Source: Azolla caroliniana
Taxonomy: Eukaryota; Polypodiophyta
DNA length: 64,000 nucleotides
Direction of reading: 5' to 3'
Assembly (NCBI GenBank): GCA_043228905.1
Contig: JBHGNT010000004.1
Location: 6,138,001-6,202,000, forward strand
Position 1 is the stretch's first letter. The number at the start of each line of letters is the position of its first letter. Both the position numbers and the translations under genes were made by a program. Positions 20,490-29,322 of the stretch are shown in pieces. The notes below the pieces were generated by a model. That model was not told the DNA's origin. It ran no database searches and saw only the letters and a list, made by a program, of their open reading frames with translations.

Positions 20490-22673
20490 TCATTGTTCAC
20501 CCAAATTGTCCAAAATACTTTGTTCCAGAATTTCCACTTGTTCTTCCGGTTGTGGTTGTTGCGGCTGTGCTTGTTGCTGCTGCTGTGGTTGCGGTTGGGA
20601 CTGAGGCTGCTCCGGCTGCTCTATAGGCGGCTGCTCCGTTCGTTTCTCTGACTCCGGCATCTCCGTTTGACTGCTTCCGGTCCGGTCTCCTTCCAGTAAC
20701 GGTTCCTCATCACCGAGGTTGACCGTAACCGGTTCTCGTGCTTTCTCTTCTCGGATCCGGGACCTCTCGTAGCTTTCAAACTGGATCTGCGCCTCCAGCC
20801 TGTCGTCGTCCAGCTGAGCTACAAGTTGCCGGACTTGCCCTAGTTGGTCCTCTGCCAAGGCTTGAAAGTCTTCGGCCAGCTCATCTCTTATGCCGGTGAA
20901 GTCTTCGGAAGTCAGCATATAGCAATCATCTCCCTCCTTCCGCCGGTTCTCTACGTCGGCCCGGAGCAATTGGAGTTCCGCCGCGTTCGTGGCCCACTTG
21001 GTCCACCATTTGACGGAACCGTTGTCAATCAAGCTCTTGGTCTGGTTCAACCAGGCCCGCATGATATCCTGGATGCGACTTGCTCCCATTTGCGCTCTAC
21101 TTTCCACAACTTGTCGTTCCTCCTTCAACTGCTTGATGAGATTCGCCGTATCCTCCGCCTGCTCTCTGTAGCGCGTCAGCTGCCCTTGATATGTTGTCTG
21201 CAGCCTCTGCAGTACCTCCGCCGCTCTTTCTTTTTCCGCCTGCTGTTGCCTGAGGAGCTCTGTCCGAACCTTCTCCGCCTCTTCCAACCGTCTTCTGGTT
21301 TCCGCTTGTTCATTAGCGTATGCCGTTGCGGTCCGATCAACTGCTTGCCGGAGCTCATCCGTCCGTTCCTTGTGCTCCGTTTGCAACCGTTTATACTCCC
21401 GGTGCAAGTGCTCAAATTCCTCCGTTTTTTGTTTGAGCTTGCCGTTGATCTGGCGATGGTTCCGGTCCTCCCGGTCCTTTAGCTGCCGGAGTTCCTCTTT
21501 CAGGCGCTCTATTTTTGTTTCGGCGTTTCTCCGGAGCCTGTCCTTCTCTTGCAGCATTTTCTCCTTTTCCTCCTTGAGCCGGTCGTACGCTTGGTGGCCT
21601 TTTCGTAAACTCTCCTCAGCCCGGCGTAGATTCTCAGCAGTCTTTTTGAGTTCTGCCTCCGCTGCCGTCTTCAACTCTCTTTCGCGGCTCCTCAGCGCTT
21701 CTTGGGCAGCTAGCTCATCCTTTAAGTCCGCAAGCTCTTGGGCTTGTGCCGCATTTCTCTCCGGAACGGTTTCCGTTGCCGGGGTCTGATTGCTATGTAC
21801 AGGTTGATCTGACGCTTTATTCTGTACATTGCCCGGAGTCACCGGTGCTTGGACTTGTGTTGTCAAAGCCAATTGAGCCATTTCCCTTGTGACCCTGTCC
21901 AAGTCTTGTTCAAGGCTCCGGATTCTGGACCGGGCCGTCTCTAGATCTACGGTTGTGACGAGCAACCGTTCGTGGTGCGCTCTCTCCTCCGCCTCTATGT
22001 ACTCGACCGCTCCGGCGATCTGCTCGCCTACCCACCGTAGCCACATGCTACTGGTGCCTTGCTGCTGTACTGGTCGGGTCGGCTCGTTCACTGTGGAATT
22101 GTCTGGCCTGAGTGCCTGTATCTGCCGTTCTGGTTCTACTTCTTGGCCACCGTGTGTGCTGGCTGGGCTCGCCGGCTGTTGAGTTCCGGTTCTCGCCGTC
22201 TCCGGAGCCGTTGGAATGACTTCTTCTATAGAAGTCGTCAAGGCCGGTTCTATACGCACCGGTTCCGGTTCCTCCCTTGTGATTTGCTCAGGTTGAGTTG
22301 GGGGCGTTTCCTCCTTTTGCGGGTCCGAACACTCCCCCGCTGTCCCGGCGGTCCTACTTCTTGACCGTCGTTGGAGGTGCTCTTCTGGCTCCTCCGTTTC
22401 CTCTTCCTGGGTAACGGCATGTTTCTGTGCCGTCAAGGGTTCCGGTTCCTTCTGTCCCGGTCGCCGTATGGTTATCTTAACGGGTCCCACCGGTGACACC
22501 TCCTCCGGTTCTGGGAGCCGTTTCTTCCCTTTCGTCGCCTTCGACGCCAGCAGCTGCTGTCGTTTGGACGCGAGTTTACTGTAACCGAAGAGATTCCTCC
22601 GCGACTCTCCGGATCTTGTTGGAGAACGAACGATCCGAGCGAATTTCGTGCGCTGCTTGCTGGAAAGTCTCAC
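20490..22673 (-). CDS. NA-1 coiled-coil protein, about 727 aa, unknown function
   Basis: I do not recognise a family. Residues 1-70 are basic (KATKGKKRLPEPEE). Residues 70-240 are Pro/Glu/Thr-rich and look disordered. A conserved-looking patch MWLRWVGEQIAGAVEYIEAE precedes a long Glu/Lys/Arg/Leu heptad-rich region at about 240-560 (LKEEKEKMLQEKDRLRR, REYKRLQTEHKERTDEL). A second Trp-containing patch (VKWWTKWATNAAEL) comes near 560, then an acidic segment and a Gln/Pro-rich tail (QSQPQPQQQQQAQPQQ). There is no zinc knuckle or protease. The frame opens without an in-frame ATG (first start-like codon is GTG at 22673); a 54-codon ATG frame at 22576-22740 overlaps it. The frame is intact in all three units with few substitutions. 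It may be a structural protein that packages the NA-1 RNA. Confidence 0.85.
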   Translation of the reverse strand: MRLSSKQRTKFARIVRSPTRSGESRRNLFGYSKLASKRQQLLASKATKGKKRLPEPEEVSPVGPVKITIRRPGQKEPEPLTAQKHAVTQEEETEEPEEHLQRRSRSRTAGTAGECSDPQKEETPPTQPEQITREEPEPVRIEPALTTSIEEVIPTAPETARTGTQQPASPASTHGGQEVEPERQIQALRPDNSTVNEPTRPVQQQGTSSMWLRWVGEQIAGAVEYIEAEERAHHERLLVTTVDLETARSRIRSLEQDLDRVTREMAQLALTTQVQAPVTPGNVQNKASDQPVHSNQTPATETVPERNAAQAQELADLKDELAAQEALRSRERELKTAAEAELKKTAENLRRAEESLRKGHQAYDRLKEEKEKMLQEKDRLRRNAETKIERLKEELRQLKDREDRNHRQINGKLKQKTEEFEHLHREYKRLQTEHKERTDELRQAVDRTATAYANEQAETRRRLEEAEKVRTELLRQQQAEKERAAEVLQRLQTTYQGQLTRYREQAEDTANLIKQLKEERQVVESRAQMGASRIQDIMRAWLNQTKSLIDNGSVKWWTKWATNAAELQLLRADVENRRKEGDDCYMLTSEDFTGIRDELAEDFQALAEDQLGQVRQLVAQLDDDRLEAQIQFESYERSRIREEKAREPVTVNLGDEEPLLEGDRTGSSQTEMPESEKRTEQPPIEQPEQPQSQPQPQQQQQAQPQQPQPEEQVEILEQSILDNLGEQ

Positions 22674-22740
22674 GCCGTCTTTGCCGTTCGGCGAGGCGTC
22701 GAGCTCGGTCTGTAACCAGGTCGTGCGTTGGTCTCGTCAT
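22576..22740 (-). CDS. Short upstream frame in NA-1, 54 codons
   Basis: It starts with ATG just inside the leader and encodes an Arg-rich peptide (RARRLAERQRRRETFQQA) that stops at 22576-22578. It overlaps the start of the 727-codon frame in another frame. It could be the true N-terminus before an old frameshift, or a leader peptide. The same frame is present in units 2 and 3. Confidence 0.4.
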   Translation of the reverse strand: MTRPTHDLVTDRARRLAERQRRRETFQQAAHEIRSDRSFSNKIRRVAEESLRLQ

Positions 22741-22773
22741 CCATTAAGCCGTCGTTCGCTGCGAGAAAGCAGG

Positions 22774-22790
22774 AATCGTGGTCGCCAAAA
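22774..22790 (-). other. NA-1 primer-binding site candidate
   Basis: Element strand TGGCGACCACGATTCC begins about 4 nt inside the 5' LTR. It starts with TGG as expected for a tRNA CCA end. The tRNA is not identified. Confidence 0.5.
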
Positions 22791-22793
22791 CTG

Positions 22794-23212
22794 TGTTATT
22801 CTCTGACCGGACAAGGCCTAACACAAGGTGTCACGGAGACACTTCACCAAAGGGTGATTACGGCATAGGATTAAGATTCAACGATTACACCGACTTACGT
22901 AGGTTACACGATTAGAGTGCTTTGGTTAATTACACGCGTAAGATATAACAGTAATTACAAAACGGAAATCAACACAGAAGTATAAACACCATATGCTCTA
23001 TTAATTATCCGCTGCGATTACAATGGGGTCCGGGCCTTTAAATAGGTTTCCGGCCCGTAGTACAAAACGGTGCCTATCGCACCTATTCGGGATCCGTCCG
23101 GATCTGGAACGGCATATCGTTTCCAGTCCGTCCGTCCACACTATGCTTATTTACAACCATACTTAATTAATTCCTTCACTCCGTATTTTGGACTCCTTGC
23201 CGGCCGGTAACA
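22794..23212 (-). repeat. NA-1 5' LTR
   Basis: It pairs with 20020-20437. Differences include CACCAAAGGG for CACAAGGGG, CAAAACGG for CAGAACGG and GTCCGGGCC for GTCCGAGCC, about 1% divergence, so NA-1 is older than Gypsy-A. Confidence 0.92.
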
Positions 23213-23217
23213 CTCGA

Positions 23218-24132
23218 TTCCTTAGTCGTATGCAGAACTTCTGATTCGACTAGATTCTCTATGGACAATATGTTCGGGTCGGTCGTCAATATCTCGACTG
23301 AAGAGCCAACGTAGTTGACTTCCTCATGTCGGTTACTCCTCTGATCAACTCTCTGAGCTTTGTTTGTCCTTGACTTGAGTACCCGATAGTCGGCCTTGAT
23401 GTGTCCCGGTTTCTTGCAGTAGTTGCAGATTCGGGTTTCCCGGGACTTGCTGCGCCTTCGCTGATTTGTCGGCGGTCGGGAAGAGCTTCTTCCCCGGTTG
23501 TTCGATCGGTCGGTCGAACCTTGTACTACATAGGCTTCTTCTGCCGAGTCTTTGGTGAAAGACTTTCTCCGAGCTGCTTCAGTCAAGATTGCACTTGTGA
23601 CTTCGGAGTACTTGATGGCAGTCGTAGAAGCGTTGCACACAGTTGTAACGAAGGTTTCCCAAGAGGAGGGGAGACTGCTCATGAGTATGATTGCTCTGAG
23701 TTCATCCTCGATTGTCGTCCCCTGTGACGAGATTTGGGAGCTCAAACTTTCGTACTCGTTAAGGTGTGCCTGAACCGAATCGGAGTCTTTCATCCGCAAG
23801 TTGTAGAGGTGTCAGATCAAATACATCTTCGTTGAGGTGACCTTCTTTTCGTAGGTTTCCGACAACTTCTTCCAAAGTTCGAAGGCTGTCGTGCACGATT
23901 GCACTGTGAAGTACACTGACTCCGACAGGTGCATTTGAATCGTGGCGCGGACGATTCTGTCCAGCTTCTGCCACTCATTTGCCTTGTATATTTCTGGAGC
24001 AGTTTCATTATCAATCGGATCGATCTGACCCTTGACTATAAGATAGTCCTGCATTTGCTCCTTCCAAAAATTGAAGTTCGAACTGTCGAACCTCCTTAGA
24101 CTCATTTCTGGTGAGCCGGATGTTGATGCCAT
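23218..24132 (-). pseudogene. Copia-2 Gag (one stop), cut by NA-1 at its 3' end
   Basis: The ATG at 24132 starts a copia Gag (FDSSNFNFWKEQMQDYLIV, SYLPSSW-type motif as SSLPSSWETFVTTV). A TGA near 23815 interrupts the frame after residue 106, probably from CGA. The zinc knuckle is CNYCKKPGHIKADY, with the final Cys replaced by Tyr as in Copia-1. It then runs to the NA-1 duplication and resumes as protease at 20019. Confidence 0.9.
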
Positions 24133-24826
24133 CAGATTTGGTTTCGGTTGACGAAGCTCGGTTCGGAGTTGACTACGAACTTTGTTGGAGTGCAGCTGGT
24201 CGGCTCACCCGATATTGTTCTAGTCGGATTTGAACCCGAGTCGGTTCGGTTTTGGATATATGTATTGTTGAACTTGCTTGAATTGACTCCGGTAACTTGA
24301 GGGACATAACCGACTGGTCTCCCCGAATGTTGCCGAGTCGGAGTGAGCCCGGTTCGCTTCCGAATATATATGCCAAATACCGATTATTGAAGCCGATTGT
24401 CTGGACCGATTCTGCTTCGGGTGACTGCAGTGACGAGAGAGACGGATCCAATTGATCCTCCCGAATGTCGATTAGTCGGATGAAGCACGAATTGGGGTTG
24501 TTGTCTTGAGACCGATCTGCACCGAGTGGTTACAACGGGCGGCGAGCAACATTCGATGACCTGTTCGGATGCCGTTTAACCGAGTGGGGCACGATCGTGT
24601 CAATGTTGCACAAGGGGATTTCACCTCGAGCGGTTACGATCACGAGGAACAGAGTACAGCCGGTTGGATTGCTCCAAGCGAAGATGATCTAACGCGATGA
24701 GATGCAAGCCTCGTTTTTCTTCTTCTTCTCTCTTCTCTGTTTCTTCAAATACAAAACAGAAAAAAGAAGGAATGTTGTGATCCAAAGATTCGAATGGCGG
24801 CCGGCAGCGGGATGAAGGACATCCAA
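24133..24826 (-). other. Copia-2 untranslated leader
   Basis: About 690 bp between the primer-binding site and the Gag ATG. No coding frame of recognisable origin; a long leader is common in copia elements. Confidence 0.6.
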
Positions 24827-24838
24827 GCTCTGATACCA
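24827..24838 (-). other. Copia-2 primer-binding site
   Basis: Element strand TGGTATCAGAGC, the standard initiator-Met tRNA site, two bases inside the 5' LTR. Confidence 0.93.
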
Positions 24839-24840
24839 AA

Positions 24841-24943
24841 TGTAGGGAATGAACAAGGCCGTCAGTGCGGAAGAGATCACACAGTATGATACTGTGAGGA
24901 AGAAAATACCTGCGTATGAGAAAGGCAAGAACAAAATACGTAC

Positions 24944-24984
<41 letters not shown>

Positions 24985-25184
24985 CACAAAGAATATATAT
25001 CTATATTCACAAAAGGGCAACAACTCTATCAATGAACATCCAACCTTTACAAAAGGTTGCAAAGTCACTATATATAGTGACTCACTTAGGGCAACTGCCC
25101 TTTAAGTTATTTACAGAAATAGCCCGAACTTGGGCTCTCTAAGAGGATACTGTGAATACGTCCATTATACATTTGTATTCGACA
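24841..25184 (-). repeat. Copia-2 5' LTR (344 bp)
   Basis: Complete LTR with a GA tract at 24946-24983. It is followed by the duplication GCTAG at 25185-25189. Confidence 0.95.
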
Positions 25185-25189
25185 GCTAG

Positions 25190-25325
25190 GATCGTAGGCC
25201 TCTAATGGCCTACTGGCTCTCCAAACTCACTCTCGATCCGATATGGGCCTACCCGATCGGTCTTCACCCGATCCAGCTGTCGGCTTGTTCAACCGATCTG
25301 GCCCATGTTGAGCTTGCTTCTCAAC
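25190..25325 (-). mobile_element. Copia-3 3' LTR, inner fragment
   Basis: It ends TTGAGCTTGCTTCTCAACA followed by CTCCCCCTCAAGCTC, the same LTR/polypurine-tract junction as Copia-4 at 29322. It continues the fragment at 10636-10776 across Copia-2. Confidence 0.8.
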
Positions 25326-25936
25326 ACTCCCCCTCAAGCTCAACTTGAGGTTGCTTCTGCTCTGCCAATTTCTTGCCTCGGCTTCTCTTGGCGTCTTCAC
25401 GCCTTGCTCGCGCTCCGTGTCGGGTCTGGTCTCGCGTTCCATGACCCCACCGGTCCTGTGCTTCTTGACCCATCCAACTCCGCCCATCTCGACCCCTACG
25501 GTCAGCTTGTCTACTCATCATGCAAATCTCAGCTCCTTCAATGTTGTGACATTGGCACTTCTCAACCCGTCGGTTCCTTTGTGTCGGCACTGGGCCTACC
25601 TGATCGTTCTTCACCTGATCTAGTTGTCAGCTTGTTCAGCCGATCCGGCCCATGTTGAGCTTGCCTCTCAACACTCCCCCTCAAGCTCAACTTGAGGTTG
25701 CTTCTGCTCTGCTGGTTTCTTGCCTCGGCTTCTCTTGGCGTCTTCACGCCTTGCTCACGCTCCTTGTCAGGTCCGGTCTCACGTTCCACGACCCCACTGG
25801 TCCTGTGCTTCTTGACCCATCCGACTCCGCCCATCTCGACCGCTACGATCAACTTGTCTATTCATCATGCATATCTCAGGTCCTTTGCTATTGTGACATT
25901 GGCACTTGTCAACCCGTCGGTTCCTCCGTGTCAGCA
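25241..25936. repeat. 348-bp tandem duplication across the Copia-3 LTR/polypurine-tract junction
   Basis: CTCCCCCTCAAGCTCAACTTGAGG occurs at 25326 and 25674, and the sequence on both sides repeats with roughly 10% divergence. Copia-3 therefore has two polypurine tracts and two partial LTR ends in series. Confidence 0.88.
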
Positions 25937-27178
25937 TCAACTTCTGTTGCCTTCCTGTCCACTTGGCCTTCACTTGATTTGGCTCGTCAGAATCGAACCA
26001 CTCGATCAAATCGACTGTCTCTGATTCGCCATCCATCTTCAATACCTTGACCACATCCGACCATGTCTTGATCCTAGTCTTTTTCTTCAAGTCGGCTTTG
26101 TCCTTCTTGAATTTGTCGCCTTTCCTGTTTGTTTCGAATCTATCAGATGCATCGACTTCTTCAATTGATTCAACATCTTGTTCTTTTTCGGCTTTCTCCT
26201 ATTGCACTCCCCTTTTTTCTTTATCTGTTCTCCCCCTCAAGTGTGGCACGTCGAGATATTGTAACCCAAGCATCTTCGAAAATTGTTGCAACTTGTCCGA
26301 TACGAGCACTTTATTGAAGATGTCGGCCACCTGTTGATCGGTTCGAACATACCGGATATCAACCTCACCGCTTATGACCCGCTCGCGCACAAAGTGATAA
26401 TGTACCTCTATGTGCTTTGTGCGAGCATGGAACACGGGGTTCTTGGCCAACTGCATGCTACTGATGTTGTCATAGTAGATCAGGATCAGAGTGGGAACTT
26501 CGATCCGTAAGTCTTGCAGCAGTCGTCGGGGCCATATAGCTTCACAGGTCGTGACGGTGCCTCCTCGATATTCAGCCTTAGTGCTTGATAGGGCCACTGT
26601 CGGCTACTTCTAGCTGCTCCAAGCTATAAGTTGCGCTTCCAAGAGTGAATATGAAACTTGATGTCGATCGGCGATTCGACGCATCTTTGGCCTAGTCGGC
26701 ATCCGTATAGCCGACTAATTGTTCTGCTATACTGTGTCGGTATAGTAGTTCTCGATCCTTCGTGCCACTCATATATCTCAGTAGTCAATGCACTTACTGA
26801 AGGTGCTCGATGGTCGGTCGCTGCATGAATTGAGTAATCACCCCGACCGGATAACTAAGGTTAGGCCGGGTGATGGTTAAGTATATAAGCCTTCTGACAA
26901 TTTGTGGATGTGGATCACTTTGATCACTTTCATCCCGAAGAAGTAGTGAAGGTGCCCCTTCATCTCAAATGCGTCTGACAACTAAGACTTTACTCGGCCG
27001 ATTTCAACGAGGTCGGGTCTGGTGACAACCAAGTCGTCGACATATAGTAGAATGCAAACTAGACCCTTCAGACCTTTCCAAATGAACGAGGAAGTGTCGG
27101 ATTTGGAGACCGCAAACCTCATCTTACGCAATCGATGCGTGATCTTCGAGTTCCAAGCACAGGGGGGCTTGCTTCAAG
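25326..27178 (-). pseudogene. Copia-3 RT C-terminal half, RNase H and C-terminal extension
   Basis: From right to left: RT after KSLY (GLKQAP near 27165), active site ILLYVDDLVVT near 27030, several stops, and then RNase H at 26199-26597 (ALSSTKAEYRGGTVTTCEAI, FHARTKHIEVHYHFVRERV). Beyond the RNase H stop, a charged tail (DSDEPNQVKAK, RRNRRVDKCQCHNSKG) runs to the polypurine tract and ends in QVELEGEC, whose codons overlap that tract. The tail matches the one in Copia-4. It is interrupted by the 348-bp duplication. Confidence 0.82.
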
Positions 27179-27182
27179 CCGT

Positions 27183-28113
27183 TGTCGTGGGGAATTCCGT
27201 CTACACAAAGAAAATTCGTCGGATGCACGTGAATGGGGGTGTGTGTGAGTGCACACAAAATTTGTCTTTATGAACAAAGGTGTATAAATATCTAGGACTA
27301 AGAAGTACTAGGTAGTGAGACTCAGATGGGTACTTTAATGTCCCATGGAAGTAAGGAATAAAATATATGATGTGAGAGAGAATCAAGGGGGAAAAGCTGG
27401 CAGAAACGGTTGTCATTAATCGTGATGTAACGATGTAACGACCTCCCCTTGTTCTATAAAAGGGGAGGCTCTGCACTGTGTTAGGGATTCACGTTTTGGA
27501 GAATGAAGTGTTGCCGGACCGAGCTTTGCAGATTTTTGTTTTCTCTCATTCTCTATTTCAGTTTCTGGTTGTGCTGTGAGGCCTCCGTTTTGCATTGGTA
27601 GCCCGTGTGCTCCCAATCGGAGGCTCACCAACGTCAGTGTGTGTGAGTGTGAGGAGTTAGTAGCATTGTTGTTGGCCAAGTCTAGTTGTAACTCTTTCCC
27701 CATTGATTAATATATTATTTTGTTATCTTCATATTTTATGTCGTCTTCATTTTTGTAGTGTTCTTGTCACCTTCCCTTCTTGCTTGTGTGCGCATGCCCA
27801 AGTGTGTGAGCTCGTGAGCTCATTATTCGTTGTCTAGCGCTGCTCCAGAACCAATAAAGCATGTTGCCCCGTGCACGCACCATAAGGCAACCAGAGACCG
27901 GTCTGGTCCGGATACTTGTCCGGACTGCGCTTTGGCGAACTTATCTAGGAACTGAACCGGGTAATCCCTTTTCCTTACCAGCTCCGGAGCTGTGCTCTAG
28001 AGACAATCAACTAGACACTGATCCGGATAATCCTTCTTCCGTTACTGGCAGCTCGGTCTGAGACCCTGATGGTCCCACCCCGTTCCAACACATCCACGCA
28101 GAAATCCATGACA
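27183..28113 (+). mobile_element. Insertion A: LTR-like insertion in Copia-3 RT (931 bp)
   Basis: Removing it and one 4-bp duplication (CCGT at 27179-27182, CTGT at 28114-28117) rejoins the Copia-3 RT frame exactly. The ends are TGTCGTGGGGAATTCC and, inverted, TGTCATGGATTTCTGC. On the plus strand it has a TATA box (TCTATAAAAGGGG at about 27456), a possible poly(A) region near 27850 (AATAAA), and no coding sequence. It is best read as a solo LTR or small non-autonomous LTR element. Confidence 0.75.
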
Positions 28114-28117
28114 CTGT

Positions 28118-28230
28118 AAAGCGACTTCTTCAGTTGACATACTACCGACATGTTCACCTCCGACTAAAATCTGGGTGGTTGGACTATGTATACTTGTTCT
28201 TCAAGATCTCCTTGAAGAAACTCATTCTTC
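28118..28230 (-). pseudogene. Copia-3 RT middle fragment between insertions A and B
   Basis: On the minus strand it reads KNEFLQGDLEEQVYIVQPP, a stop, then VCQLKKSLY, a copia RT segment. It lies between the RT parts at 34124 and 27178. Confidence 0.85.
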
Positions 28231-28452
28231 ACGTTGTCGTGAAGATTTCTGGCAATGGTAAGAAAATTGGGTACGACGAATAAAACAAGGATGTGCAACG
28301 ACTTGCACATGCACAGGAGAAAATGTGTATAAGAATAAGAAAGAGGGAAAATTAAATGGGAAGGGGCACCTCTCCCCTTGGGCTATAGAAGGGGAAGGGT
28401 GCTCAAAAGAGAAGGGTCACCCCATTTTGGTGAGGGGGAGGTGCACCATGTA

Positions 28453-28742
28453 GATCTAGGGTTTCTCTTTCTTCCCCTTCTTTAGGGTTTGGTAGTTTTG
28501 TTGTTCTTCTTACTTTCGGGGTTCTTCTTTGAGTGAAGGTTTAGGGTTTCTTTTGGTTCTCCTCTCTCTTCTTGGTTAGGCTTTCAGTTGTTCTAGGTTT
28601 CTTCTTCTCCCTATTTCGGTTTTAGGGTTTTGGGTTTCTTCTTCCTTGTCATCTTGAAGAGTAGATTTAGGGTTTCTTCTTGTGGGTTTTGGGTTCTTCA
28701 TTTTCGTGTGAGTTAGGGAGGGTCATGGTAGGGTTTCAGGCG
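28453..28742 (+). promoter_or_regulatory. Cluster of telo-box-like motifs in insertion B
   Basis: At least five TAGGGTTT motifs follow the TATA-like box within 290 bp (near 28459, 28485, 28540, 28622 and 28669), embedded in TTCTTC-rich sequence. Such motifs are common in plant 5' UTRs and promoters of highly expressed genes. Confidence 0.55.
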
Positions 28743-28886
28743 TTACTCTCTTCTTCTTATTTGTGTGAGAGTTTGGTTTGTTTTGGGGTTTCTACAATGG
28801 CGGCTCTTTCGGTATTCCGGTGGCAGCCTTCTCAGTGGTTTGGGCGTCCTCTCCTCAACGGAGAGCATTTGGTGCGGTGGAGATTT

Positions 28887-29322
28887 TGAAAAGAATGGCG
28901 TGTGGAAGCAATATAGGAAACTAAACAACAGAAAATGCAGGTTTAATGGAAAGCTTAGGTTTGCATAGTACACACGAGAGAGAGAGAGAGAGAGAGAGTA
29001 AAACACAAGAACTTAATTCAAAATAATGCTCAATCTATACATCGTGTGTGTTCAATGAACACTTTTATACAAGTCCTTTTCGGACTGACAAAAGTATTGA
29101 TAGTACTTCATTGCTCATTGAGGAACCCCTACACTAACTCCCAAATATATTCCTTGCGGAATATCTTTTCGATGGCCTCTCGGTTTCTGCACCGATCCGG
29201 CCTTCCTACGCACTGGTCTGCGTACCGGTTTCCAACCGATCCGGCCTAACCGATTGGTCCCAACCGATCCGGTCCTCGGCTTGCTCAGCCGATCCGGCCG
29301 ATGTTGAGCTTGTCTCTCAACA
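28887..29322 (-). repeat. Copia-4 3' LTR (436 bp)
   Basis: TGAAAAGAATGG...CTCTCAACA with a GA tract at 28976-28999. It is related to the Copia-3 LTR fragments. Confidence 0.92.

Larger units (their letters stand above)
20020..23212 (-). mobile_element. NA-1, non-autonomous LTR element encoding a coiled-coil protein
   Basis: The element is 3.19 kb with LTRs of 418 and 419 bp that differ at about five positions, and a perfect 5-bp duplication. The 2.36-kb interior holds one long frame and no protease, RT, RNase H or integrase, so it must be moved by another element. Orientation follows from the frame and a TGG-starting primer-site candidate. It is like a LARD/TR-GAG type element but its protein has no recognisable Gag motif. 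Confidence 0.93.
10777..25184 (-). mobile_element. Copia-2, Ty1/copia element split by Gypsy-A and NA-1
   Basis: It is bounded by LTRs at 10777-11028 and 24841-25184, with a perfect duplication GCTAG at 10772-10776 and 25185-25189. Gag, protease, integrase, RT and RNase H are collinear once 13419-19099 and 20020-23212 are removed. In-frame stops lie in Gag and in the integrase-RT region, so it is inactive, although its RT active site YVDD is intact. Confidence 0.95.

Noticed and set aside
20844-21482. Open plus-strand frame of 212 codons inside NA-1 (and copies at 40609 and 60368)
   Set aside because: It is antisense to the coiled-coil frame and its Leu/Arg/Phe-rich composition is what the reverse of a Glu/Lys/Gln-rich sequence gives. 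No start context or family is visible.
28680-28889. Small plus-strand gene in insertion B
   Set aside because: The 69-codon frame ends at the Copia-4 insertion point with a stop supplied by the insertion edge and has no recognisable product. It is LTR leader-like sequence.
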